Below are positions 1 to 6,448 of a DNA stretch of 15,352 nucleotides, piece after piece. Each line of letters starts with the position of its first letter. Positions within the stretch are counted from its first letter, which is position 1. The stretch covers positions 1 through 15,352 of the forward strand of contig JAJPZD010000212.1 of NCBI GenBank assembly GCA_021204605.1. The letters run 5' to 3'. Position numbers and translations under genes: made by a program. Under the pieces are notes generated by a model that saw nothing but the letters and a program-made list of their open reading frames with translations, searched no databases and was not told the DNA's origin. This DNA comes from Prevotella sp. Its GTDB lineage: Bacteria > Bacteroidota > Bacteroidia > Bacteroidales > Bacteroidaceae.

Positions 1-244
1 TGCTCATAGCCGCATACAGCATCATGTTGGAGGAGAACACCGTTACATTGTTGGCCTTCACGATATCCATGACCTTAAATAACGGGTTGCCACGGTGCAG
101 CCCAAGAGCCTTCGCCTCTGGGGTGAGAGCCACGATGCAGCCATCGTTGTTAGACAGTACACAGACAGGCTTGCCACGCAGACCTGGGTGGAAAACTTTC
201 TCAACGGAGCAGAAAAAGCTGTTGCAATCTACTAATGCATACAT
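1..244 (-). CDS. umuC: UmuC-like Y-family DNA polymerase, N-terminal part
   Basis: This is the catalytic subunit of an error-prone translesion polymerase of the DNA polymerase V type, which copies damaged DNA in the SOS response together with processed UmuD. Only the first 81 codons are in the window; the gene continues past the left edge. The protein begins MYALVDCNSFFCSVEKVF, the Y-family palm start: D6 is a metal-binding carboxylate and F10/F11 lie where the steric gate sits. It continues with the conserved block SNNDGCIVA (about residues 40-48). The ATG at 244 follows the umuD stop codon by only 3 nt, so the two genes are one operon and probably translationally coupled. Family assignment is secure; whether the rest of the gene is intact cannot be seen. 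Confidence 0.95.
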   Translation of the reverse strand, partial: MYALVDCNSFFCSVEKVFHPGLRGKPVCVLSNNDGCIVALTPEAKALGLHRGNPLFKVMDIVKANNVTVFSSNMMLYAAMS

Positions 245-247
245 ATT

Positions 248-892
248 TCAGTTTCTTGGGCGATGTATTACATACGTTACCGTTCCCCACACGCTGAAAT
301 CATCCCCGTCGGTAATCTCTATCTCAGGGAAATCAGGGTTGGCGGGAACGAGCCAGCCCTTGCCATCTCTCATTGCAAAGTGTTTCAGGGTGTATTCTCC
401 ATTCAGTTCACAGACCGCCACCTCCTGTTCGGCAGGGTTGCGGTTACTCTTGTCAACTATCACGATATCCCCATTGAATATGCCAGAATCGATCATGGAA
501 TCCCCCTGAACACGGATAAGGTAAGAGGCCTCTGGGTGAGGGCAGAGCATTTTCAGCATGTCGATGTCCTGGGATATTTCGTCGTTGTCCAACGGAATGG
601 GGAAGCCAGCGACCATCTTCACGTCGAAAAACGGGATTGCAAACGGTTTTATTCTCGTTGCGGGATATACCTCGCCAATCTGTTCTATTGTGGATGGAGT
701 TGTTGGCGCATGAGTTGCTTTGAGGCGAACATTATTAATACAATCACGGATGAACTCCGTCTTGTTCGTATGGCTGTCGATGAAATCAGCTAATTGTCTG
801 TCGGCACGGAAAGCATATAATCTGCTGTCACCTTTCGGGCGACCAGCCCCCTTGCGCGCCCCGCCACGGTTATCTTTTCTCTTGTTTTGCAT
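248..892 (-). CDS. umuD: UmuD-like self-cleaving S24 peptidase with N-terminal ribbon-helix-helix-like domain
   Basis: This is a LexA/UmuD-family (peptidase S24) protein of 214 aa from the chosen start. The Ser-Lys dyad is visible as S132 in GDSM and K170 in EYTLKH. The probable self-cleavage bond is A95-G96 in the stretch KMVAGFPIP, as in UmuD. E. coli UmuD is about 139 aa; the extra N-terminus begins with GGARKGAGRPKG and is followed by residues 24-57, whose pattern (strand RLYAFRA, helix DRQLADFIDS, turn, helix TEFIRDCINNV) fits a ribbon-helix-helix DNA-binding fold. This is not the winged helix of LexA, so the protein may repress its own operon and lose DNA binding on cleavage; that is inference. 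The ATG at 892 is preferred over the in-frame one at 922, which would lie only 11 nt past the -7 element's outer edge and adds an unrelated extension. It is followed 3 nt later by umuC. Confidence 0.92.
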   Translation of the reverse strand: MQNKRKDNRGGARKGAGRPKGDSRLYAFRADRQLADFIDSHTNKTEFIRDCINNVRLKATHAPTTPSTIEQIGEVYPATRIKPFAIPFFDVKMVAGFPIPLDNDEISQDIDMLKMLCPHPEASYLIRVQGDSMIDSGIFNGDIVIVDKSNRNPAEQEVAVCELNGEYTLKHFAMRDGKGWLVPANPDFPEIEITDGDDFSVWGTVTYVIHRPRN

Positions 893-910
893 TATATATA
901 TTTTATGGTG

Positions 911-918
911 CAAATATA
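911..918 (-). promoter_or_regulatory. Probable -7 element of the umuDC promoter
   Basis: The minus strand reads TATATTTG, a perfect match to the Bacteroidota -7 consensus TAnnTTTG, 18 nt upstream of the chosen umuD ATG. No clear TTTG is found at the expected distance upstream. That place is occupied by the palindrome at 924-958, so the promoter may be intrinsically weak or controlled by a protein. Confidence 0.55.
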
Positions 919-923
919 GCAAT

Positions 924-958
924 ATATTTTGAAAAACGTATAACGTTTTTCAAAATAT
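924..958. promoter_or_regulatory. Perfect 16-bp-arm inverted repeat upstream of umuDC, candidate operator
   Basis: Left arm ATATTTTGAAAAACGT (924-939) and right arm ACGTTTTTCAAAATAT (943-958) are exact reverse complements around a 3-nt centre (ATA). The site begins 5 bp upstream of the umuD -7 element and covers the -33 region, the classic position for a repressor. No T-tract follows on the umuD side and no gene is transcribed into it from a nearby terminator position, which argues against a transcription terminator. The DNA-binding domain predicted in the UmuD homologue is the obvious candidate ligand; a LexA-like protein encoded elsewhere is the alternative. Confidence 0.6.
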
Positions 959-996
959 TGGGGAAGAAAAAGGAGGTGTATACAATATCTAATACA

Positions 997-1028
997 AGAA
1001 AAGTTTCCTTTTTGAGGGAAACTTTTCT
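997..1028 (-). terminator. Hairpin terminator at the 3' end of fic
   Basis: There is a perfect 12-bp stem: 997-1008 (AGAAAAGTTTCC) pairs with 1017-1028 around an 8-nt loop. On the minus strand the 3' arm is GGAAACTTTTCT followed by TGTATT, a T-rich but interrupted tail. The stem takes in part of the fic stop codon, so it probably ends the fic transcript before the umuDC operator region. Confidence 0.55.
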
Positions 1029-1575
1029 ATTTAGTGTACCCTTCGTAGTAATAAGACTGTTCGATACCTTTGAATATCATGCTGCGGTTGTTGACCTTGT
1101 CGGTAAGGGCAGGTTGCAGCAGAACACGGAGTTCCAAATCATTTATGGGGCTTCGTTCCATAGCCTGGAGGTACAAGTCCTTGTCAACTTTTTGCCAGTC
1201 GATTACCTTGCCGATGTTCTTTTTGAGAATCATGTCAAGCCATATACGAGTGGCTCTGCCGTTACCTTCCATAAAGGGATGAGCCACATTCATTTCCACG
1301 TATTTAGCTATTATTGCCTCGAAAGACTGTTCTGGCATCTTTTCGATTATAGGAAGGATAGCATCAAGGTACAGGCAGTTGGCAAATCTGAAACCACCTT
1401 TTGCGATATTCAGCGTGCGTATTTTGCCCGCAAAATCGTACAGTCCATCAAAGAGATATTTATGGATTTGGCATAATCCGCGAGTTGTTCCTACTTCAAT
1501 CTTGTCGATGTCACCAGATTCATACAACGACTTTGCTTTCAGGAGACTTTGCCCGTCAATATCATTTTTATCCAT
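1027..1575 (-). CDS. fic: Class III Fic-domain AMP-transferase (NmFic-like)
   Basis: Fic enzymes transfer AMP from ATP to hydroxyl side chains of target proteins. The active-site loop reads HPFMEGNGRATR, matching HxFx(D/E)GNGRxxR; the catalytic His is residue 99 from the chosen start. The C-terminus ends in IEQSYYYEGY, containing the inhibitory motif SxxxEG, which defines class III Fic proteins where a C-terminal helix blocks ATP binding. The whole sequence resembles the Neisseria meningitidis NmFic family end to end (for example the segments IAKYVEMN and QAMERSPxNDLELR), so the 182-aa protein looks complete. The ATG at 1575 matches the NmFic N-terminus better than the upstream ATG at 1584 and leaves a leader of about 20 nt. 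It is a single gene divergent from topB. NmFic-type enzymes are reported to modify gyrase subunit B; the target here is unknown. Confidence 0.95.
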   Translation of the reverse strand: MDKNDIDGQSLLKAKSLYESGDIDKIEVGTTRGLCQIHKYLFDGLYDFAGKIRTLNIAKGGFRFANCLYLDAILPIIEKMPEQSFEAIIAKYVEMNVAHPFMEGNGRATRIWLDMILKKNIGKVIDWQKVDKDLYLQAMERSPINDLELRVLLQPALTDKVNNRSMIFKGIEQSYYYEGYTK

Positions 1576-1603
1576 CCTATACATATAACCGTTTTATCTT
1601 ATA

Positions 1604-1634
1604 CAAAGATAATAATAATCTCTGTAAGTTGCAA
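1604..1634 (-). promoter_or_regulatory. fic promoter, Bacteroidota type
   Basis: On the minus strand TTG (1634-1632), a 20-nt spacer and TATCTTTG (1611-1604) match the Bacteroidota sigma-ABfr consensus closely. The -33 TTG sits inside a 12-bp palindrome AAGTTGCAACTT (1626-1637), a possible regulator site. Confidence 0.7.
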
Positions 1635-1659
1635 CTTTGAAATGATAAATTTGGAAACG

Positions 1660-1691
1660 TTTGTAAGTTGCGGACAAATTTTTTACCTTTG
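1660..1691 (+). promoter_or_regulatory. topB promoter, Bacteroidota type
   Basis: TTTG (1660-1663), a 20-nt spacer and TACCTTTG (1684-1691) form a textbook Bacteroidota promoter. It is followed by a purine-rich ribosome-binding site, AGAAAGGAG (1703-1711), unusually close to the ATG at 1714. The sequence TGTAAGTTGC at the -33 element (1662-1671) is repeated exactly at 1623-1632 near the divergent fic -33. Confidence 0.75.
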
Positions 1692-1713
1692 CATTTTGAT
1701 TTAGAAAGGAGAT

Positions 1714-3813
1714 ATGATAGTTTGCATTGCCGAAAAGCCGAGTGTGGCAAAGGATATAGCACGGATATTAGGAGCCACGAAATCGCAGGATGGGTATATG
1801 GAGGGCAACGGTTATCAGGTGACGTGGACCTACGGACACCTATGCACGTTGAAGGAGCCTCATGACTACACGTCTATGTGGAAGCAGTGGCGGATTGAGA
1901 CATTGCCGATGCTGCCACAGAGGTTCGGTATAAAACTGATAGACGATGCAGGCATACGCAAGCAATTCGCCGTTATAGAGAAACTGATGCAAGCCGCCGA
2001 CAGTATAATAAACTGCGGAGATGCGGGACAGGAAGGCGAGTTGATACAACGGTGGGTGATGCAGAAGGCACAGGCGAAATGCCCCGTGATGCGCCTATGG
2101 ATTTCGTCGATGACCGATGAGGCGATACGAGATGGATTTCAGAAGTTGAAAGACCAGAAAGAGTATCAGCTATTGTACCTTGCCGGGCTTGGAAGGGCGG
2201 TAGGCGACTGGATACTGGGAATAAATGCGACACGGTTGTACACGTTGAAATACGGCAGGGAGAGACAGGTGCTGTCAGTAGGGCGCGTGCAGACACCTAC
2301 GCTTGCGCTGATAGTGAACCGTCAGAAAGAGATAGACAATTTCAAGCCAGAGCCATATTGGGTACTTTCAACGATATATCGAGATACCTTATTCACCGCA
2401 ACAAAGGGCAGGTTCACAAGTAAGGAAGAAGGCGAGCAGTCGTTCGGGAAAATCGAGGGGAAGCCATTTACGGTGACTGACGTGCAGAAAAAGACAGGCA
2501 AGGAAGCACCGCCACATTTGTATGACCTCACATCGCTGCAAGTTGACTGCAACAAGAAATACGGCATGAGTGCGGAGACCACTCTCAATACTATACAATC
2601 GTTGTATGAGAAGAAGTTTACAACATATCCTCGTGTTGATACCCAATACCTTAGTGATGATATCTATCCAAAATGCCCGGCGACATTAAAAGGTCTGAAA
2701 GGGTATGAGCAGTTTACTCAGCCCTTAGCCAACATCAAGTTGCCAAAGAGCAAGAAAGTGTTTGACACATCGAAAGTTACCGACCACCATGCCATAATCC
2801 CCACGGGAGTACCAGCGAGAGGACTCACCGATATGGAGGCGCACGTTTACGACCTGATAGCCCGCAGGTTCATCAGTGTGTTCTATCCCGACTGTAAGTT
2901 CTCCACCACGACAGTAACAGGAAAGGTGGAGGATGTGGAATTCAAGGTAAGCGGAAGGCAGATTTTGGAGAGCGGCTGGAGAGTGCTGTATGAAAAGGAT
3001 GTCAAGACATCTGATGAGGCAGATGACAAGAATGACGATAAGAAAGGTGATGAGGAGCGCACGTTGCCAGCCTTTGTGAAGGGAGAGAGCGGTGAGCATA
3101 AGCCCACACTTACGGAAAAGTGGACCACACCGCCGAAATACTATACCGAGGCAACATTATTAAGAGCCATGGAGACGGCGGGCAAGTTTGTTGACGATGA
3201 GGAACTACGTGCCGCATTGAAGGAAAATGGTATCGGCAGACCATCGTCGAGGGCGAGTATTATAGAGACGTTATTCAAGCGACATTATATAAAACGAGAG
3301 AGGAAAAATATCGTAGCCACACCGACAGGCATAGAACTAATCGGACTGATAAAAGAGGAGTTGCTCAAGAGTTGTGAGCTGACTGGTATCTGGGAAAAGA
3401 AATTGCGTGATATAGAGCACGGTAAATACGATGCGGGGCAGTTTATCAACGAACTGAAGGAGCAGATTACCGCCATTGTAAGAGACGTGGTGGCAGACAA
3501 GAGCAACCGCCATGTAACTGTCGTTACAGACGAGGAACTGAAGAAAAAGACGAAAAAGAAAGGGACGAGTACAAGGCAGGAAAATATTGATAACCATGGG
3601 GCGGCCAAGACTACAACAAAAGAGGTTTCGGGTAGGGTGCAAGCAAATGCTGTGCATAACAATTTTGCCAATCTTCCGGCCGATGATTCGATAATCGGTA
3701 AGGTGTGCCCGGTCTGTGGCAAGGGGCATATCATAAAAGGTAAGACGGCATACGGGTGCGACAGGTGGAGAGAAGGTTGCGGGTTTAGATTAAAGTTAAA
3801 AGAGGGGAGTTAA
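1714..3813 (+). CDS. topB: DNA topoisomerase III (type IA)
   Basis: This type IA topoisomerase passes single strands through a transient nick to decatenate DNA and resolve recombination intermediates. The 699-aa protein has an N-terminal TOPRIM domain (residues 1-135) with E7 in AEKPSVA and the acidic motif DAGQEGE (D103, E107); the second Asp of the classical DxDxE is Gly105, a variation I believe is common in TopB proteins. The catalytic tyrosine is Y305 in FTTYPRVDT. The segment ENGIGRPSSRASIIETL (about 505-521) is another conserved type IA block. The C-terminus has a four-cysteine zinc ribbon (C665, C668, C682, C689). The last codons (KLKEGS) and the stop codon lie in the heptamer repeat that follows, so the tail may have been gained by repeat expansion. 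Similar TopB genes are frequent on Bacteroidota conjugative elements, but no transfer genes are seen here. Confidence 0.95.
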   Translation: MIVCIAEKPSVAKDIARILGATKSQDGYMEGNGYQVTWTYGHLCTLKEPHDYTSMWKQWRIETLPMLPQRFGIKLIDDAGIRKQFAVIEKLMQAADSIINCGDAGQEGELIQRWVMQKAQAKCPVMRLWISSMTDEAIRDGFQKLKDQKEYQLLYLAGLGRAVGDWILGINATRLYTLKYGRERQVLSVGRVQTPTLALIVNRQKEIDNFKPEPYWVLSTIYRDTLFTATKGRFTSKEEGEQSFGKIEGKPFTVTDVQKKTGKEAPPHLYDLTSLQVDCNKKYGMSAETTLNTIQSLYEKKFTTYPRVDTQYLSDDIYPKCPATLKGLKGYEQFTQPLANIKLPKSKKVFDTSKVTDHHAIIPTGVPARGLTDMEAHVYDLIARRFISVFYPDCKFSTTTVTGKVEDVEFKVSGRQILESGWRVLYEKDVKTSDEADDKNDDKKGDEERTLPAFVKGESGEHKPTLTEKWTTPPKYYTEATLLRAMETAGKFVDDEELRAALKENGIGRPSSRASIIETLFKRHYIKRERKNIVATPTGIELIGLIKEELLKSCELTGIWEKKLRDIEHGKYDAGQFINELKEQITAIVRDVVADKSNRHVTVVTDEELKKKTKKKGTSTRQENIDNHGAAKTTTKEVSGRVQANAVHNNFANLPADDSIIGKVCPVCGKGHIIKGKTAYGCDRWREGCGFRLKLKEGS

Positions 3814-3874
3814 GAGTTAAGAATTAAGAGTTAAGAGTTAAGAATTAAGAGTTAAGAATTAAGAGTTAAGAGTT
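3793..3874 (+). repeat. Heptamer tandem array 1 (GAGTTAA/GAATTAA)
   Basis: Nine contiguous 7-bp units of GAGTTAA or GAATTAA run from 3807 to 3869, with a partial tenth to 3874. A unit AAGTTAA at 3793-3799 is in the same phase, inside the topB coding sequence. The topB stop codon (3811-3813) is part of the first contiguous unit. Units fit the consensus RARTKAA. Confidence 0.9.
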
Positions 3875-3923
3875 CGATTTTGCTTGCATGGCGCAGACGC
3901 GAGTGTAATCAAATAAGATTGAA

Positions 3924-3956
3924 AAATGAAGAATTAAGAATGAAAAATTAAAAATG
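3924..3956 (+). repeat. Heptamer tandem array 2
   Basis: The units AAATGAA, GAATTAA, GAATGAA and AAATTAA, plus a partial fifth, all fit RARTKAA on the plus strand. The rest of the topB-to-lipoprotein gap (3875-3923 and 3957-4052) contains no ORF or recognisable signal. Confidence 0.8.
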
Positions 3957-4052
3957 CTTTTGCTTGAGAGGTTGTTTGGATGTGTGGGGATGGTGCGATA
4001 TACATTGTTGCACAATAAAAAAGGGAAAAAGTTGTTATTAATATGATGTAAA

Positions 4053-4114
4053 GATATTGATATTATATTACGATATTGATAGGATATGATGCTATTGATA
4101 TAACGATATTAATA
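4053..4114 (+). repeat. Degenerate GATATTGATA repeats upstream of the OmpA lipoprotein gene
   Basis: GATATTGATA occurs at 4053-4062 and 4072-4081, with close variants GCTATTGATA at 4091-4100 and GATATTAATA at 4105-4114 (spacings 19, 19 and 14 nt). They fill the expected promoter region of the gene starting at 4119, where no TAnnTTTG element is visible. They could be binding sites or simply AT-rich drift. Confidence 0.45.
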
Positions 4115-4118
4115 TGAT

Positions 4119-6197
4119 ATGACGAAAAAGGGTTCTTCCATACTTGTAACTATGGCTGTTTTGGTGGCGTTTTTGGCATCATGCGGTGCGGACCACTACA
4201 CGAAGAAGGGAGAGAAGTTTCTCGCCATAGACGAGTATTTTGATGCGGCGGCACAATTCAAGATAGCATACAACAAGACGCCGGCGAAAGAGAAATATAA
4301 GAGAGGAGATATCTCAGTCAAGCTCGCCTATTGCTATGAGAGGATAAACTCAACACAAAAGGCAATAGCGTCATATCGGAATGTAATAAGATACAATAAA
4401 GACAGTATTGAGACACATTTGACGTTTGCCCAGCAGTTGATGAAAAACGGCAACTACAAGGAGGCGGCAAGCGAGTTTCAGTTGGTTTTAGACTCACTCC
4501 CCGGCAATGAGCTTGCAAAGACAGGATTGCTGTCAGCGCAGACGGCACAGGAAGTAAAAGAAGAAGGCTCACGCTATACGGTGAAAAGGATGGATATTTT
4601 CAACTCGCGCCGCGCCGACTTTTCACCCATGCTATTTGGCGACAATTACGACCAGCTATATTTCACCTCAACAAGGAATGAAGCCATTGGAGACGAGTTG
4701 AGCGGAATAACAGGAATGAAAGCCAGTGATGTATTCTATTCAGAGAAAGACGACAAGGGAAAGTGGGGGAAGCCAGAGACGATAGAGTCGGGCTTGAACA
4801 CCGAGTATGACGAGGGCGTATGCTGTTTTACCACCGACCAGAGGGAGATGTATCTCACACAGTGTGTTTATGACCCGGAATATCCGAGATATGCCACGAT
4901 AGTAACGTCGAACAGGTCGGATGCCGCATGGGGCAAGGTGTCACCGTTGGAGATAACAAAGGACACCCTGTCGAGTTTTGCTCACCCGGCGATTTCCCCC
5001 GATGGCGTGTGGCTTTATTTCACATCCGACATGCCAGGCGGCAAGGGCGGTTTTGACATCTGGCGAGTGAGGCTGACAGAAGCAGGATTAGGAGGTGTGG
5101 AAAATCTCGGAGAGCCGATAAACACGCCAGGAGATGAGATGTTTCCCACGTTCAGACCAAATGGCGACCTCTATTTCTCGTCAAACGGGCATCAAGGACT
5201 TGGCGGATTGGACATCTATTATGTTACGGTTGACAAGGAGACAAAGAAAATCGTTCTCAAGCATCCAGGCTATCCACTGAATTCACAAGGCGATGATTTC
5301 GGAATGACATTCGAGGGGCTGCACAACAGAGGATTTTTCTCGTCGAACAGAGGAGACGCGAGAGGGTGGGACCACATATACAGTTTTGAGAATCCAGAGA
5401 TAATGCAGACCGTAAAGGGCTGGGTATATGAGATTGAAGGCTACGAACTGCCATCCGCATTGGTGTATATGGTAGGCAGTGATGGCACGAATTTGAAACT
5501 GAGCGTGAAGGGAGACGGCTCGTTCACGCAAGAGATAAATCCAAATGTTGACTATATTTTCCTTGCCACGTGCAAGGGTTTTCTCAACCATAAGGAAGAA
5601 CTGCGGGTTGACCCACCGAAAGAATCAGAAGAATACGTATTGCAATTCCCGTTGGCATCAATACGAGTGCCAGTGTTGATAGACAACATATTCTATGACT
5701 TTGACCAATATACCCTACGTCCTGAGTCAGAGAAATCCCTCGATGAACTTGTGAAATTGCTAAACGACAACCCCAACATAACGATAGAGTTGAGTGCGCA
5801 TTGCGACTATAGAGGGTCGGAGGAATACAACAATGTGCTGTCGCAGCACAGGGCAGAGTCGGTTGTGAATTATCTTATAGAGCACGGAATAGCCGCTGAC
5901 CGCCTGTCGCCAGTGGGATATGGGAAGGACAAGCCAAAGACGGTACGCAAGAAGCAGGCGGACAAGTACCCATGGCTGAAAGAGGATGATGTGTTGACAG
6001 AGGAGTTCATCACAGCCCTTGATAGCGAGGAGAAGCAGGAGATCTGCAACCAGTTGAACCGCAGGACAGAGTTTATCGTGCTGCGCACCACATACGGGAT
6101 GTTTGACGAGGAAGGAAATTTGAAAAATCCGCCAGTGCCGAAGAATGAGGATGAGAATGAAGGAGAGGATGAGGACGAGTTCTTCATAGTAGAGTAG
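4119..6197 (+). CDS. PorE-like outer-membrane lipoprotein (TPR, PD40 propeller, OmpA domain)
   Basis: This is a 692-aa lipoprotein. A signal peptide ends in the lipobox LASC, making C22 the lipidated residue. Residues about 27-140 form TPR-like helices. Residues about 165-425 carry PD40/WD40-like blades with recurring signatures such as ISPDGVWLYFTSD and GGxDIYYV. Residues about 430-515 look like a carboxypeptidase-regulatory beta domain. Residues about 520-660 are an OmpA C-terminal peptidoglycan-binding domain; D563 and R578 are spaced as the diaminopimelate-binding pair of OmpA. The tail is strongly acidic. This domain order is that of PorE (PG1058 of Porphyromonas gingivalis), which anchors the type IX secretion machine to peptidoglycan, and the length is close. 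No other secretion genes are adjacent, so a general PD40/OmpA lipoprotein remains possible. The start at 4119 gives the full signal peptide; the internal ATG at codon 12 would shorten the positive n-region. Confidence 0.9.
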   Translation: MTKKGSSILVTMAVLVAFLASCGADHYTKKGEKFLAIDEYFDAAAQFKIAYNKTPAKEKYKRGDISVKLAYCYERINSTQKAIASYRNVIRYNKDSIETHLTFAQQLMKNGNYKEAASEFQLVLDSLPGNELAKTGLLSAQTAQEVKEEGSRYTVKRMDIFNSRRADFSPMLFGDNYDQLYFTSTRNEAIGDELSGITGMKASDVFYSEKDDKGKWGKPETIESGLNTEYDEGVCCFTTDQREMYLTQCVYDPEYPRYATIVTSNRSDAAWGKVSPLEITKDTLSSFAHPAISPDGVWLYFTSDMPGGKGGFDIWRVRLTEAGLGGVENLGEPINTPGDEMFPTFRPNGDLYFSSNGHQGLGGLDIYYVTVDKETKKIVLKHPGYPLNSQGDDFGMTFEGLHNRGFFSSNRGDARGWDHIYSFENPEIMQTVKGWVYEIEGYELPSALVYMVGSDGTNLKLSVKGDGSFTQEINPNVDYIFLATCKGFLNHKEELRVDPPKESEEYVLQFPLASIRVPVLIDNIFYDFDQYTLRPESEKSLDELVKLLNDNPNITIELSAHCDYRGSEEYNNVLSQHRAESVVNYLIEHGIAADRLSPVGYGKDKPKTVRKKQADKYPWLKEDDVLTEEFITALDSEEKQEICNQLNRRTEFIVLRTTYGMFDEEGNLKNPPVPKNEDENEGEDEDEFFIVE

Positions 6198-6220
6198 CCC
6201 CCTAAATCCCCCCTTGGGGG
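6198..6220 (+). terminator. Possible C/G-rich terminator after the OmpA lipoprotein gene
   Basis: CCCCC directly after the stop codon (6198-6202) can pair with GGGGG (6216-6220) around a 13-nt loop that contains a second C-run. There is no good T-tract. I recall similar C-run/G-run elements after genes in other Bacteroidota. Function is uncertain. Confidence 0.35.
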
Positions 6221-6254
6221 ACTTACAAGATTGCTTGAGAAAGTCGCAAAAGCG

Positions 6255-6273
6255 AAGTTAAAAGTTAAAAGTT
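6255..6273 (+). repeat. Heptamer array 3
   Basis: Two AAGTTAA units and a partial third fit RARTKAA on the plus strand. The gap between the two convergent genes (6198-6448) otherwise holds the C/G element and array 4; no ORF is credible there. Confidence 0.6.
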
Positions 6274-6324
6274 CAGCCGTTTCAAGCAGCATTTTTTTTA
6301 TGTGAAACAGCAGTGTGCTTGCGC

Positions 6325-6385
6325 AAATTAAAAATTAAAAATGAAGAATGAAGAGTGAAGAATGAAGAATTAAAAATGAAGAATT
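6325..6385 (+). repeat. Heptamer array 4
   Basis: Eight contiguous 7-bp units (variants AAATTAA, AAATGAA, GAATGAA, GAGTGAA, GAATTAA) and a partial ninth all fit RARTKAA in plus orientation, between two convergent genes. Confidence 0.85.
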
Positions 6386-6448
6386 CTATCGGCTTGAGTT
6401 TTCTGAGTAATGTTGCTTGGTTGGAGTGCCTTACGGCAAGTTAAGAGT

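Noticed and set aside
263..793. Plus-strand ORF of 176 codons opposite umuD
   Set aside because: It is antisense to a clear S24 peptidase gene with intact motifs and has no recognisable domain of its own.
924..958. Bidirectional terminator
   Set aside because: The arms are AT-rich, the centre is only 3 nt, and a good hairpin terminator for fic already exists at 997-1028; its place at the umuD promoter fits an operator better.
3285..3734. Minus-strand ORFs of 130-149 codons inside topB
   Set aside because: They lie fully within topB, are rich in serine and hydrophobic low-complexity stretches typical of antisense frames, and show no family resemblance.
1714..3813. Inactive topoisomerase because the second Asp of DxDxE is Gly105
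   Set aside because: E7, D103, E107, Y305 and the rest of the motifs are intact, and to my knowledge this substitution is common among TopB proteins, so it is not evidence of inactivation.
3807..3874. CRISPR-like array
   Set aside because: Units are 7 bp and directly adjacent with no spacers, so it is a simple tandem repeat.
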